Positions 35,089 through 44,923 of a DNA stretch of 64,000 nucleotides are shown piece after piece (positions within the stretch are counted from its first letter, which is position 1; every line of letters begins with the position of its first letter). Below the pieces are notes generated by a model. The model ran no database searches and was not told where the DNA came from. It saw nothing but the letters and a program-made list of their open reading frames with translations. Source of the DNA: Lactobacillus mulieris (lineage in GTDB: Bacteria; Bacillota; Bacilli; Lactobacillales; Lactobacillaceae); NCBI RefSeq assembly GCF_007095465.1, contig NZ_SDGL01000001.1, forward strand, positions 1 to 64,000. Reading direction: 5' to 3'. A program made the translations under genes and the position numbers.

Positions 35089-35117
35089 ATCTTAGCATGG
35101 TTATTTTAATATTGCAA
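35089..35117 (-). promoter_or_regulatory. Promoter of oppA copy 2
   Basis: On the minus strand -35 TTGCAA (35112-35117), 17-bp spacer ending in TGC, and -10 TAAGAT (35089-35094). Confidence 0.7.
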
Positions 35118-35338
35118 CATTTTTATCTCATTTTATTTTTAATATTTAATTTTTAAAGCAGATATGTACCCTTTTGTATGCTTTAATATCAGCAATGTAA
35201 CCACTTACTATAAATCTAACAATAATTATATTTTTTTGCTATTAATTTGCATTAAGACTTAAAAATCGCGATTTATTTTATGAAAAGCAAGATAAAAATT
35301 AAAGTTAAATTCGCAATTATAATTTTTTATTGCAAAAT

Positions 35339-35364
35339 AAAAAGGAATCGTAAGATTCCTTTTT
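35339..35364 (-). terminator. Terminator after oppC
   Basis: Arms AAAAAGGAATC and GATTCCTTTTT with a 3-nt loop, 13 nt past the oppC stop. Confidence 0.85.
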
Positions 35365-35376
35365 AATAAAATTAAC

Positions 35377-36291
35377 TTAGTTTTCACGTTGACGAGCATC
35401 CCCGGCTCTTTGTAAAGCACGACCAACATAGTTAATGCTTAAAGAAATAATTAAAAGCAAAATTGTAGCTGGCACCCATAACCATGGTCTAGTAGTTACG
35501 TTAACTGGATCATTTGCATACCCAATTAATGTACCTAAAGAAGGAGTGGTAGTTGGTAATCCGTAGCCAATGAATGAAAGTCCTGTTTCAATCCCAATGT
35601 TACCAGCAACAGTCAAAATAACGTCAATAATAATCATTGAACTGATATTTGGCAAGACTTCACGGAACATAATTCTTAAATTAGAAGAACCTGAAGTTTT
35701 TGAAGCCAAAACATATTCACGGTCTCTTTGAGACAAGACAAAAGATCTATAATATCTAGTTGATGAAGTCCAACCAAATAATGAAATCATTAAAACCAAA
35801 GTAACAGCATTGTAATTTGGAATAGTTGCAGCAAAAACAATTAAAATTGGCATTTGTGGCAAAATTTGGATAAAGTCAACTATTCTCATAATGATATTAT
35901 CAATAGTACCACCAAAATAACCTGAAATTAATCCAATTACTAATCCGACTACTTCTACAATTAAAGTAACAGATAACCCAATCATAATTGAATTACGGCC
36001 ACCCATCATCAATAATTGTAGGATATCTCTCCCACCATCATCAGTACCAAAGATATGGCCGGCTTCGCCCCAACTATAGTAAGCATCGGCAATGTTAACT
36101 TCTGTAACTTGTGATTTGCTTAAAAACAATGATCCTACGAAAGTAAACAATAAGATTGCAATGATAATAATCAAAGCACCCATTGCCACTTTATCCTTCT
36201 TTATTTCACGCCAAACAACTTTAAATCCTGAAGGAGGTAAAGAAACTTTAGCTGCAGTTTTTTCTTTCTTTGTTGATTTATCTTTAGCCAT
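35377..36291 (-). CDS. oppC: Oligopeptide ABC transporter permease OppC
   Basis: Inner-membrane permease of 304 residues with about six membrane helices. The EAA loop that contacts the ATPases is seen at YVLASKTSGSSNLRIMFREVLPN. The N-terminal tail is lysine-rich. Last gene of the oppD-F-B-C run, before a terminator. Confidence 0.95.
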   Translation of the reverse strand: MAKDKSTKKEKTAAKVSLPPSGFKVVWREIKKDKVAMGALIIIIAILLFTFVGSLFLSKSQVTEVNIADAYYSWGEAGHIFGTDDGGRDILQLLMMGGRNSIMIGLSVTLIVEVVGLVIGLISGYFGGTIDNIIMRIVDFIQILPQMPILIVFAATIPNYNAVTLVLMISLFGWTSSTRYYRSFVLSQRDREYVLASKTSGSSNLRIMFREVLPNISSMIIIDVILTVAGNIGIETGLSFIGYGLPTTTPSLGTLIGYANDPVNVTTRPWLWVPATILLLIISLSINYVGRALQRAGDARQREN

Positions 36292-36305
36292 ATTTCTACT
36301 CCCTC

Positions 36306-37265
36306 CTATTGAATTCTAATTCTTGGATCAACAATACTCATAATAATGTCAGAAAGTAAGTTACCAACCAAAGTCAAAATACCATAAAGCAAAATCAAAG
36401 CAGTTAAAGTAGTATAGTCACGTTGACTAATTGAATCAAGGAATAACTTACCCATACCAGGATATGAGAAGACTGTTTCTAATAGAATAGAACCACTAAG
36501 CAATCCAGTAATTGTATTACCAAAGAATGCTGCTATTGGCAAAAGTGAATTCCGCAAAATATGTTTGTTGAAAACAACTTTTTCTGGAACACCTTTTGAG
36601 CGAGCTGTTCTTACATAATCTTCAACTTTATTATCAACAATTCCTGTTCTAAGATATTGGACTATGCCAGTTGTGCTAATCAAGGCAACTAAAGTACCTG
36701 GTAAAATCAAGTGGTAGATTCGACTCAAAAATACGCCAAAAGTTCCACTTGCATCTGAACCAACAGATCCACTAATTGGGAACCAGTTTAAAACAAATCC
36801 AAACAGATACAACCCCAAGATATAAAATACAAATCCTGGAATGGCAAAAGTGAAGTAGTTAAAAATTTGGATACTTTGATCTTGCCACTTATCTTGGTTA
36901 CGTCCTGCACTAATTCCTAAAGGAATAGCAATTAAGTAAGTTAAAATCACAGTAAACAATGATAACCAAAATGTATTAATTGCCCGATCCCAAATAAGTG
37001 AAGCAACAGGTACGTGTTGGATATAACTAGTACCTAAATCACCATGGAATAAGTTTCCAACCCAACGTGTATATTGAACCCAAGGTGCGTCATTAAGACC
37101 AAGCTCTTGCTTTAGTCGAGCAATTTCCTTGGGGTCAGTATTAGGATTAATAGCACCAGTAAATGGATCCCCAGGCATCATCTTTGCTAAGAAGAAGACC
37201 AACACACTAAGTAAGAAAATTTGGGGAATCATGATAAGAAATCTACGTAAAATTGTCTTCCACAT
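36306..37265 (-). CDS. oppB: Oligopeptide ABC transporter permease OppB
   Basis: Permease partner of OppC, 319 residues, six membrane helices, EAA loop YVRTARSKGVPEKVVFNKHI, and family start MWKTILRRFLIMIPQIF. The ATG at 37265 is chosen because AGGAGGG lies just upstream; the longer reading would translate its own ribosome binding site. Only 1 bp separates it from the oppF stop. Confidence 0.95.
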   Translation of the reverse strand: MWKTILRRFLIMIPQIFLLSVLVFFLAKMMPGDPFTGAINPNTDPKEIARLKQELGLNDAPWVQYTRWVGNLFHGDLGTSYIQHVPVASLIWDRAINTFWLSLFTVILTYLIAIPLGISAGRNQDKWQDQSIQIFNYFTFAIPGFVFYILGLYLFGFVLNWFPISGSVGSDASGTFGVFLSRIYHLILPGTLVALISTTGIVQYLRTGIVDNKVEDYVRTARSKGVPEKVVFNKHILRNSLLPIAAFFGNTITGLLSGSILLETVFSYPGMGKLFLDSISQRDYTTLTALILLYGILTLVGNLLSDIIMSIVDPRIRIQ

Positions 37266-37266
37266 C

Positions 37267-38235
37267 TTATTCACCCTCCTTTTCAATCTTATGAATTTCT
37301 TCTTCTGGTAAAGCTACAAAGTGATTTCGACTCACTTCACGTAATGGAAATACTTTACCATCTTTGTCATACCATCTAGCTTGGTCTTCTTGGAATTCCT
37401 TTTCAACCGCTTGACGATGCTTTTTATTTTCAGCACGGTGTTCAACATCAACTCGTGGAATAGCTGATAATAAACGCCGAGTATAAATATGCATTGGGTT
37501 TTTATAAATTTCTTCACGAGAACCTAATTCAACTAAACGCCCGCGGTGCATAATTGCTAAATTCTCTGACATGTGCTTAACAACACCTAAATCGTGAGAA
37601 ATAAACAAGTAAGCAATATTGTACTGTTGTTGAATGTTCTTCATAAAGTTCAACACTTGTGCTTGAACTGATAAATCAAGCGCACTAGTTGGTTCATCAG
37701 CAACAATAAGCTTAGGGTTTGTTGCTACAGCACGTGCAACCCCAATTCTTTGTCTTTGACCACCTGAAAATTCATGAGGATACTTATAAATCGCATCACT
37801 TGGCATACCAACGATATCAAGTAATTCTTGAACTCTCTTTCTTTCTTCATCAGTAGTCAAGTTTTCGAAGTTTCTAATTGGTTCAGCAATAATATCCTCA
37901 ATTCTTTTTCTAGGATTCAAACTAGACATTGAATCTTGGAAAATCATTTGGACATCTTTGTTATAATTCAGCTTTTTACGATTAGCTGGCTTAGTAACAT
38001 CAACACCCTTGTATAGAATTTCACCGCTGGTAACCTTTTCAACACCGACAATAGACTTACCTGTTGTTGACTTACCAGAACCAGACTCACCGATCAAGCC
38101 ATAAGTTTCGCCTTCATTAATTGAGAAGTTAACTCCATCAACCGCTCTTACATAGTCTGTAATTCTGTTCCAAAAGCCGGAACGAATTGGATAATGGACT
38201 TTAAGATCTTTAATTTGAATAATTTCTTTTCCCAT
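37267..38235 (-). CDS. oppF: Oligopeptide ABC transporter ATP-binding protein OppF
   Basis: One of two ATPases that power peptide uptake. The 322 residues show Walker A GESGSGKST, signature FSGGQRQRIGVARA, Walker B LIVADEPTSALD and a C-terminal oligopeptide/dipeptide extension. It lies 3 bp after oppD. Confidence 0.95.
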   Translation of the reverse strand: MGKEIIQIKDLKVHYPIRSGFWNRITDYVRAVDGVNFSINEGETYGLIGESGSGKSTTGKSIVGVEKVTSGEILYKGVDVTKPANRKKLNYNKDVQMIFQDSMSSLNPRKRIEDIIAEPIRNFENLTTDEERKRVQELLDIVGMPSDAIYKYPHEFSGGQRQRIGVARAVATNPKLIVADEPTSALDLSVQAQVLNFMKNIQQQYNIAYLFISHDLGVVKHMSENLAIMHRGRLVELGSREEIYKNPMHIYTRRLLSAIPRVDVEHRAENKKHRQAVEKEFQEDQARWYDKDGKVFPLREVSRNHFVALPEEEIHKIEKEGE

Positions 38236-38238
38236 ATC

Positions 38239-39255
38239 TTATTCCCCGCTTGCTTCTTGGTCATCTTGGAAGTGGAAATTCTTCCAACAAGTACATCTAA
38301 CCCAATGTCCTGGTTCCACTTCATGTAATACTGGATTTTCTTCGTGTTCACTTGCTGGAATCCAAGGAATTCTTGAAGCAAAACGGTCACCAGTTCTTGG
38401 CATGTTCTTAAGAGAAGGCACAGTACCTTGAATAACATGCAAGTCTTCATCTTGATCATCACTTTGTGGCATAGAATGGAGTAATGATCTTGTGTATGGA
38501 TGTTTTGGATTTTCAAAAATAGTCTTAACGTCTGCTTTTTCAACGATTTGACCAGCATACATAACAGCTACTTCATCAGCAGTTTCTGCAACAACCCCCA
38601 AATCGTGGGTGATTAAAATAATACCTGATTGAGATTCTTTCTGAATATCTTCAAGTAAGTCTAAGATTTGTGCTTGGATTGTTACATCTAAAGCTGTAGT
38701 AGGTTCATCGGCAATAATAACTTCAGGTTTACATGCAATTGCCATTGCAATAACCACACGTTGACGTAATCCACCTGATAATTCATGTGGATACATCCGG
38801 TACATTTCTTCAGGTCTAGGCATACCAACTTGGTTAAATAATTCAATAACCCGCTTCTTTCTTGCGCTTTCATCCATATCAGTATGGTAGTACAAGGTTT
38901 CTGCAACTTGGTCACCAACCCGCATTAAAGGATTCAAACTTGCCAACGGATCCTGGAAAATCATCCCGATATTATTACCACGAATCTTATTAAAAAGTGA
39001 TTCATTTAAACCTACTAAGTTAAGTTCGTTATATAAAATATCTCCAGTAACCTTAGTATTCTTATGGTCATACAAACCAATAATGCTTGAAGCAATAGTA
39101 CTTTTTCCGCAACCGGATTCACCTACTACGGCTAAAATCTCATTACGTTTTAAAGTAAAGCTAACATCATCAGCTGCATCATAGAACTTACCTTGCAACC
39201 GATATGCAGTATGCAAGTGTTGTACGTCTAATAGCAGATCGCTTTGCTTCTCCAA
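38239..39255 (-). CDS. oppD: Oligopeptide ABC transporter ATP-binding protein OppD
   Basis: Second ATPase, 338 residues, with Walker A GESGCGKST, signature LSGGLRQRVVIAMA, Walker B IIADEPTTALD. The C-terminal oligo_HPY-type tail holds cysteines in HWVRCTCW. It starts at TTG, 7 nt after GGAGGG. First gene of the opp operon, with a promoter at 39323-39351. Confidence 0.95.
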   Translation of the reverse strand: MEKQSDLLLDVQHLHTAYRLQGKFYDAADDVSFTLKRNEILAVVGESGCGKSTIASSIIGLYDHKNTKVTGDILYNELNLVGLNESLFNKIRGNNIGMIFQDPLASLNPLMRVGDQVAETLYYHTDMDESARKKRVIELFNQVGMPRPEEMYRMYPHELSGGLRQRVVIAMAIACKPEVIIADEPTTALDVTIQAQILDLLEDIQKESQSGIILITHDLGVVAETADEVAVMYAGQIVEKADVKTIFENPKHPYTRSLLHSMPQSDDQDEDLHVIQGTVPSLKNMPRTGDRFASRIPWIPASEHEENPVLHEVEPGHWVRCTCWKNFHFQDDQEASGE

Positions 39256-39322
39256 AGGTCATCCCTCCATCTAGCACGACTAAAAAATTAAAAGTCGATT
39301 AGTTTTCTTAATTTGTTTTCTA

Positions 39323-39351
39323 ATTATAAACAAAATCTTAAAATCTTGCAA
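39323..39351 (-). promoter_or_regulatory. opp operon promoter
   Basis: On the minus strand -35 TTGCAA (39346-39351), 17-bp spacer, perfect -10 TATAAT (39323-39328). The 65 nt leader ends in GGAGGG. Confidence 0.75.
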
Positions 39352-39369
39352 GTTTCTCTAGTTATTTTC

Positions 39370-39609
39370 TTATTGATGACTCTTAATATATTCAACAGCT
39401 TGTCCTACAGTTTCAAGCTTTGCAGCATCTTCATCAGAGATTTCTGCACCAAAAGTATCTTCAAGATCCATAACAAATTCTAAGAAGTTGATTGAATCGC
39501 CATCTAAATCCTTCTTAAAGTTTAATTCATTTGTCACTTTATCAGCTTCAATATCAAAATGTTCTGCTAACAATTCAGCAACTTTGTTAAAAATTTCAGT
39601 TTCGTTCAT
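39370..39609 (-). CDS. acpP: Acyl carrier protein
   Basis: Carries acyl chains on a phosphopantetheine arm attached to S39 in DLDGDSINFLEF. The 79 residues are acidic as expected. It follows plsX by 57 nt, the classic pairing for fatty acid and phospholipid synthesis. The INF after the serine differs from the more common LDxVE, suggesting it may be a second ACP paralogue rather than the one in a fab cluster. Confidence 0.92.
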   Translation of the reverse strand: MNETEIFNKVAELLAEHFDIEADKVTNELNFKKDLDGDSINFLEFVMDLEDTFGAEISDEDAAKLETVGQAVEYIKSHQ

Positions 39610-39666
39610 GGGATACCTCCAATATATTTTTATAAACAGTTTAAGCCAAGCTTAAATAAAAGTCTA

Positions 39667-40671
39667 TTAATCTTGTTTTGAGAAGTCGTTTACAAATAAC
39701 TTAATTAATTCTTCTTCAATCATCTTATCCATTTGTAACAATGTATAGTAAATTGCTCTCTTATCACTTCTACCATGCGTTTTTACTACAGGGGCATTTA
39801 AACCTAATAAAACTGCTCCACCATACTTTGCGGTATCAAATTTTTTAGCAACACCTTTTAAAGCAGATTTTATTAATAAAGCACCTAACTTGGTCGTCAA
39901 ACTACCATTCAATAATGACTCTTTAATTAAATGAATAATTACACTTGAAGTTCCTTCAATATTTTTTAGGACTGCATTCCCTGTAAAACCATCTGTTGCA
40001 ACAATATCAGCCTTACCATCTAATAATTCATTACCTTCAATATTACCAATAAAGTTTAATTTACTTTCTTTAAGCAACTGATATGCTTCTTTATGAATGT
40101 CATCACCCTTATCATACTCAGCGCCATTGTTTAAAAGAGCAATCCTTGGGTTCTTAATACCACGTACTTTTTCTGCATAAAAATTAGCCATTTCAGCCCA
40201 TTTAAGGATATATTCCGGCTTAGCTTGGGCATTAGCGCCAACGTCAATCATGTTAAAGCCTAAATCAGAATTTTTGACTGGCAAAGTTGGCATTAAACCT
40301 GGACGCTCAACTCCCTTAATTCGGCCAACGATAAAAATTCCAGCTGCAAGTAAAGCACCAGTATTACCTAATGATACTAATCCATCTGCCTTGCCTTCTT
40401 TAACATATCTTGCTGCGACAACTAAAGATGAATCTTTTTTTCGTCTAATAGCTCTAACCGGTTCATCTTCATCTTGAATAATTTCAGTTGTAGCAATCAC
40501 TTCTATCTGCTTATCAGTTGAATTATCTGCTAGCAATTTTTTTATTTTATTTTCATCACCAAATAAAAGAAATTTAGTATTTGGCAACTTAACTTTTGCC
40601 TCTAAAACAGCTTCAACAATCGCTTCAGGTGCATGTTCTCCACCCATCGCATCAATTGCAATTTTCCTCAT
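39667..40671 (-). CDS. plsX: Phosphate acyltransferase PlsX
   Basis: Converts acyl-ACP to acyl-phosphate, the first step of phosphatidic acid synthesis in Gram-positives. The 334-residue protein shows the family start MRKIAIDAMGGEHAPEAIV and the LVSLGNTGALLAAG motif. It lies between recG and acpP. Confidence 0.96.
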   Translation of the reverse strand: MRKIAIDAMGGEHAPEAIVEAVLEAKVKLPNTKFLLFGDENKIKKLLADNSTDKQIEVIATTEIIQDEDEPVRAIRRKKDSSLVVAARYVKEGKADGLVSLGNTGALLAAGIFIVGRIKGVERPGLMPTLPVKNSDLGFNMIDVGANAQAKPEYILKWAEMANFYAEKVRGIKNPRIALLNNGAEYDKGDDIHKEAYQLLKESKLNFIGNIEGNELLDGKADIVATDGFTGNAVLKNIEGTSSVIIHLIKESLLNGSLTTKLGALLIKSALKGVAKKFDTAKYGGAVLLGLNAPVVKTHGRSDKRAIYYTLLQMDKMIEEELIKLFVNDFSKQD

Positions 40672-40679
40672 AATTTCAC

Positions 40680-42704
40680 CTAATCTATTTCTTTAATCTT
40701 TTGACTATAATCTATTACTTCTTTTAAAGCTGAATTTTCCATTAGATCTGGATCTGTCTTTACAAGTTGTCTTGCCACATTTTGGGCAACAACCATTGTA
40801 TTATAATCATTAACTAAATCTCCTAATCTAAATTCAGGAATACCAGATTGAGCCTTTCCAAACAAATCACCTTGTCCACGCAGCTTTAAATCTTCTTCAG
40901 ATAATTTAAAACCGTTACTTGTCGAAGAAATTATTTCCATTCTTTTCTTACCAATATCAGTTTTTGGATCAGCTACAAAATAACAAAAGCTTTCAGTCTT
41001 TCCTCGCCCAATTCGGCCACGCAATTGATGTAACTGACTTAATCCAAAACGGTCAGCATCAAAGATTACCATCATATTTGCATTAGGGACATCTACACCA
41101 ACCTCAATAACACTAGTTGCTACTAGGATATTTATATCGCCTTGCGAAAATTCTGTCATAATTTGATCTTTTTCTTCACCATTCATTTGTCCATGCAGTA
41201 AAACAACTTTTTCATGGTTAAAGTAAGATTGTAACTTTAGACAAAGTTCTTTGGCATTTTTTAAATCAATATTTTCAGATTCTTCAATTAAAGGCGTTAC
41301 TACATAAATTTGAAATCCTTGACTCAATTGTTCTTTCATCTTAGCTAAAACTTGATCAAGATGTGAACTAGTTATCCATGCTGAAACAATCGGCTTTCTC
41401 CCTGCTGGCAAATGACGAATTTCAGATACATCCATTTCCCCATATGCAGTTAAGGCTAGTGTACGAGGAATTGGCGTAGCAGTCATTGCTAGTAAGTCAG
41501 GATTTTCACCTTTAATCATTAATTTTTGACGTTGATTAACACCGAAGCGATGTTGTTCATCAATAATAACCAAACCTAATTTCTTAAATTTTAAACCTGG
41601 TTGAATCAAGGCATGAGTTCCGATTACTACATTGAGGGTTCCATCAGCCAATTCACGATAAATTTCACGTTTTTCCATTGTTTTCGTGCTAGAAGTCAAC
41701 AAAGCTATTCGCACACCAAATGGTCGCAACAATTCATCAATCTTTCCAAAATGCTGGTTAGCTAAAATTTCAGTTGGCACCATCAACGCTGCTTGATAAC
41801 CAGCAGTAATTGCAGCATAAATTCCAAAAACAGCTACAACTGTCTTTCCACTACCAACATCCCCCTGCAAAAGCCGTCTCATTTGTCTTTTTTGATGTAA
41901 GTCAGCAAAGAGCTCATTAATAACCTTTTTTTGGTCGGCACTTAGCTCAAAAGGTAAAGTATTCGTCAACTTTTTTATTTCATTTAAATCATACTTTTTA
42001 GCCGTTCCTAATCTTCCCTGTGGCCTCATTGTTAAGAGAGCTAATTGTACCTGAAAAATAAAAAACTCCCTAAAAATTGCACTTCGCTTCGCCAACTTTG
42101 CTTCATTAGGACTTTTAGGTTCATGCATTTTCTCAACCAATTCTTGGTCATTCATCAAACGGTACTTTTGTCGAATTTCTTCTGGAACAATATCCATTAA
42201 TTCCTGTTTTTGAGCAAGTGCTAACTTAATTAGTTCAATTAACTTCTTTTGCTTAATATGGCGATTTACTGGATAGACAGGACTAAGACTGGATTTTTCA
42301 CTTTTAGCTGCCACAAATTTAAAGCCCGATAAACTTTGCTTAGCAAGATTATACTTCCCATAAACTGCCACTTCTTTACCAACTTCTAGCTGACTTTTAA
42401 GCCATGGTTGGTTAAAAAAATTGACCATGATAATATCATGGTCAATTCTGAGTTTAAAGCTTAATCGACTTTTTTTGTAACCAAATCGACTAACAAAAGG
42501 CTCAGTGGCGATTATTCCTTTCAAAAGCACCTTTTGACCATCATTCAATTGATCTAGTGGAATCATCTCTAAATCGTCATAACGATATGGAAAATAGAAA
42601 AGTAAGTCATAGATACTATAGATTGACAAACTTTCTAACGCAGCGGCCGTTTTCGGCCCGACCCCTTTTAGCCTAGTGACTGGTTCAAATAAGTTATTTA
42701 GCAT
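40680..42704 (-). CDS. recG: ATP-dependent DNA helicase RecG
   Basis: Branch-migrating helicase that processes stalled forks. The 674 residues have an N-terminal wedge OB domain, then superfamily 2 motifs: GDVGSGKT (Walker A), DEQHRFG (DExH-like), TATPIPRTLA, and motif VI QLHQLRGRIGRG. The start is 4 bp after the fakA stop with only a weak ribosome binding site, suggesting coupling. Confidence 0.97.
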   Translation of the reverse strand: MLNNLFEPVTRLKGVGPKTAAALESLSIYSIYDLLFYFPYRYDDLEMIPLDQLNDGQKVLLKGIIATEPFVSRFGYKKSRLSFKLRIDHDIIMVNFFNQPWLKSQLEVGKEVAVYGKYNLAKQSLSGFKFVAAKSEKSSLSPVYPVNRHIKQKKLIELIKLALAQKQELMDIVPEEIRQKYRLMNDQELVEKMHEPKSPNEAKLAKRSAIFREFFIFQVQLALLTMRPQGRLGTAKKYDLNEIKKLTNTLPFELSADQKKVINELFADLHQKRQMRRLLQGDVGSGKTVVAVFGIYAAITAGYQAALMVPTEILANQHFGKIDELLRPFGVRIALLTSSTKTMEKREIYRELADGTLNVVIGTHALIQPGLKFKKLGLVIIDEQHRFGVNQRQKLMIKGENPDLLAMTATPIPRTLALTAYGEMDVSEIRHLPAGRKPIVSAWITSSHLDQVLAKMKEQLSQGFQIYVVTPLIEESENIDLKNAKELCLKLQSYFNHEKVVLLHGQMNGEEKDQIMTEFSQGDINILVATSVIEVGVDVPNANMMVIFDADRFGLSQLHQLRGRIGRGKTESFCYFVADPKTDIGKKRMEIISSTSNGFKLSEEDLKLRGQGDLFGKAQSGIPEFRLGDLVNDYNTMVVAQNVARQLVKTDPDLMENSALKEVIDYSQKIKEID

Positions 42705-42708
42705 TTTT

Positions 42709-44364
42709 CTATTCTACTGAAACTAAGAATGAGTAAACTGGTTGACCACCATCATGAATTTCAAATTCTAAATCATCATGGCTTTCTTCAAGTTTAGCTT
42801 GAACTTCCTCAGCTTGCTTTTTATTACTATCACGCCCGTAAATAATTGTTACGATTTCACTATCTTCATCGAGCATTTTTTCAATCATTGCGCAAGTTGC
42901 ATCAATTAAATCTGGCTTATCAATTTCAATGTTACCGTCAATAATTCCCATAAAATCATCTTTATGAATTTCAACATTATTGATATTAGTATCACGAATA
43001 GCACGTGTTACTTCACCAGAAACAACCATACTTGCTTCTTCGTTCATTGCTTCGACATTTTCTTCAACACTAGCATCTGGATTGAAAGCTAACATAGCTG
43101 TTAATCCTTGAGAAATAGTCTTAGTTTGAACAATACCAACAGGAATATCACATACCTCAGCTGCTTGTTTAGCTGCCATGATAATATTTCCGTTATTTGG
43201 CAAAATAATTGCCTTACTTGCTCCAGACTTCTTGATTGTATCAATGATGTCTTGAGTAGATGGGTTCATAGTTTGTCCACCTGAAATAATTCGGTTTACA
43301 CCACCACTTTCAAATAATTGGCGTACACCATTACCTGAACAAACTGCCACCACAGCAAAATCAACTTTTTCTTCTTCTTTAGCTGCTTCATCAACAATTG
43401 TTTCATGTTGAATTCTCATATTATCAATTTTAATTTTGCCTAATTCACCAAATTGTTGCCCATAAGTAAATACTTCACCTGGATGTTCAGTATGAACATG
43501 GACCTTAGCAATTGTGTCATCAGATACAGCTAATAATGAATCACCTAAAGTTGATAAATGCTTTCTAAATTCTTCCAAATCAAAAGGCTTCTTACCTGGA
43601 ATATCTTTAGTTAAGTCAACCATTATTTCAGTACAATAGCCATTCTTAATATCCTTAGTAGAAAGCTTACTTTGTGATTGCTCATGAGTTGCACTCATCA
43701 TTTGATCCATTTCATCAATGTCAGGAGTATACACATCAGAGAAGTTTTCTCCAAGTAAACCTTCTAAAAAGCCTTCATAGATGAAGAGCAAACCTTGACC
43801 ACCAGAATCTACAACCCCAACTTCTTTCAAAACAGGCAATAAATCTGGAGTAGTCTTTAATGCGCGCTTAGCTCCTTCAACAATCGCTTTCATAACTACT
43901 TCAACATCATCACTATCATTAGCAGCATTTTTACCATCTTCAGCTGCTACACGTGCAACGGTTAAAATAGTTCCTTCAACAGGCTTCATAACAGCTTTGT
44001 ATGCTGTAGCAACACCATTTGAAAAGGCATCAGCTAATTCTTGGGCATTTAAGGTTTGCTTGCCAACAGTTGCTTTATACATACCACGGAATAATTGTGA
44101 AGTAATAACTCCACTATTTCCACGTGCTCCCATCAACATCCCTTTGGCCAAAGCTTCAACTAATTCACCAACACTTGTACTTTGACTTTCACTAACAGCG
44201 CGTGCGCCACTTTCCATTGTCAAATTCATGTTAGTACCAGTATCGCCATCAGGAACTGGGAAAACATTTAAATTGTTGACATATTCTTTATTTTTACCCA
44301 TACGGTGAGTAGCAACTCTCACCATATCTCTAAATTGTTTACTTTCGATTACAGTTAATACCAA
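42709..44364 (-). CDS. fakA: Fatty acid kinase subunit A (DAK2/YloV family)
   Basis: ATP-binding subunit that phosphorylates exogenous fatty acids bound to a FakB partner; no fakB gene is in the window. The 551 residues have the N-terminal Dha kinase-like domain with NVFPVPDGDTGTNMNLTM and GARGNSGVI, a middle DegV-like region and a C-terminal domain. Starts at TTG, 7 nt after GGAGGAG. It is next to asp23 and plsX-acpP, which fits lipid metabolism. Confidence 0.92.
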   Translation of the reverse strand: MVLTVIESKQFRDMVRVATHRMGKNKEYVNNLNVFPVPDGDTGTNMNLTMESGARAVSESQSTSVGELVEALAKGMLMGARGNSGVITSQLFRGMYKATVGKQTLNAQELADAFSNGVATAYKAVMKPVEGTILTVARVAAEDGKNAANDSDDVEVVMKAIVEGAKRALKTTPDLLPVLKEVGVVDSGGQGLLFIYEGFLEGLLGENFSDVYTPDIDEMDQMMSATHEQSQSKLSTKDIKNGYCTEIMVDLTKDIPGKKPFDLEEFRKHLSTLGDSLLAVSDDTIAKVHVHTEHPGEVFTYGQQFGELGKIKIDNMRIQHETIVDEAAKEEEKVDFAVVAVCSGNGVRQLFESGGVNRIISGGQTMNPSTQDIIDTIKKSGASKAIILPNNGNIIMAAKQAAEVCDIPVGIVQTKTISQGLTAMLAFNPDASVEENVEAMNEEASMVVSGEVTRAIRDTNINNVEIHKDDFMGIIDGNIEIDKPDLIDATCAMIEKMLDEDSEIVTIIYGRDSNKKQAEEVQAKLEESHDDLEFEIHDGGQPVYSFLVSVE

Positions 44365-44384
44365 TTTAACTCCTCCGGTAAGCG

Positions 44385-44747
44385 TTATTCATCAAGAACC
44401 TTGACGCCTTGGACAATCACGTTTACAGATTTGGTCTGAATGCCAAGTTGTTGTTCCAAATTATATTTAACACTATCTTGTACATTACGACTTACCTCAG
44501 AAATCTTGAGGCCATAGCCAACAATTATGTAGACATCGACAGTGATTCGATTATCAACCGATTTGACAACGACGCCACGCTTATAGTTGGCACGATTCAA
44601 AATTTCATTAACTCCATCACGGATGGCATTTTTTGAAGCCATCCCGACGACACCATAATTAGCAGTTGCAGCAGAGCCAACAACGGTTGCAATTACACCA
44701 TTAGTTACATCAATTAGGCCATGCTTGGTCTTAATTTTAACTGCCAT
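44385..44747 (-). CDS. Asp23/YloU-family envelope stress protein
   Basis: A 120-residue Asp23/Gls24-type protein (YloU) starting MAVKIKTKHGLIDVTNGVIA. The start at 44747 is chosen for GGAGG 8 nt upstream. It precedes fakA by 20 nt as in many Firmicutes. A second Asp23 protein is encoded at 62549. Confidence 0.9.
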   Translation of the reverse strand: MAVKIKTKHGLIDVTNGVIATVVGSAATANYGVVGMASKNAIRDGVNEILNRANYKRGVVVKSVDNRITVDVYIIVGYGLKISEVSRNVQDSVKYNLEQQLGIQTKSVNVIVQGVKVLDE

Positions 44748-44786
44748 ATTATTTTCCTCCGTTCTCAAATTGGGTAATACGAATGT

Positions 44787-44814
44787 ATTTTATCATAGTA
44801 AATACAATAATCAA
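44787..44814 (-). promoter_or_regulatory. Promoter of the asp23-fakA-recG-plsX-acpP operon
   Basis: On the minus strand -35 TTGATT (44809-44814), 16-bp spacer, -10 TAAAAT (44787-44792). Confidence 0.65.
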
Positions 44815-44854
44815 ATTAGTACAGATTATAAAAATAGAAAAAATTGATTTTCTA

Positions 44855-44883
44855 TTGCAATTATATCCTAGCTTTGCTATATT
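44855..44883 (+). promoter_or_regulatory. rpmB promoter
   Basis: -35 TTGCAA (44855-44860), 17-bp spacer ending in TGC, and -10 TATATT (44878-44883). Confidence 0.75.
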
Positions 44884-44923
44884 ATTAAAGTGTTACTTAT
44901 AACAAGTAAAGGAGGTTTAGCAA

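Larger units (their letters stand above)
35038..35376. other. Intergenic region between oppC and oppA copy 2
   Basis: About 340 bp, very AT-rich. It holds the oppA promoter near the gene and the oppC terminator at the far end. The 200 bp between them show no ORF or RNA family that could be recognised. Confidence 0.7.

Noticed and set aside
37332-38918. Minus-strand ORFs of 60-136 codons overlapping oppF and oppD in other frames
   Set aside because: Shadows of the ATPase genes, lacking family motifs, ribosome binding sites or coding-like composition.
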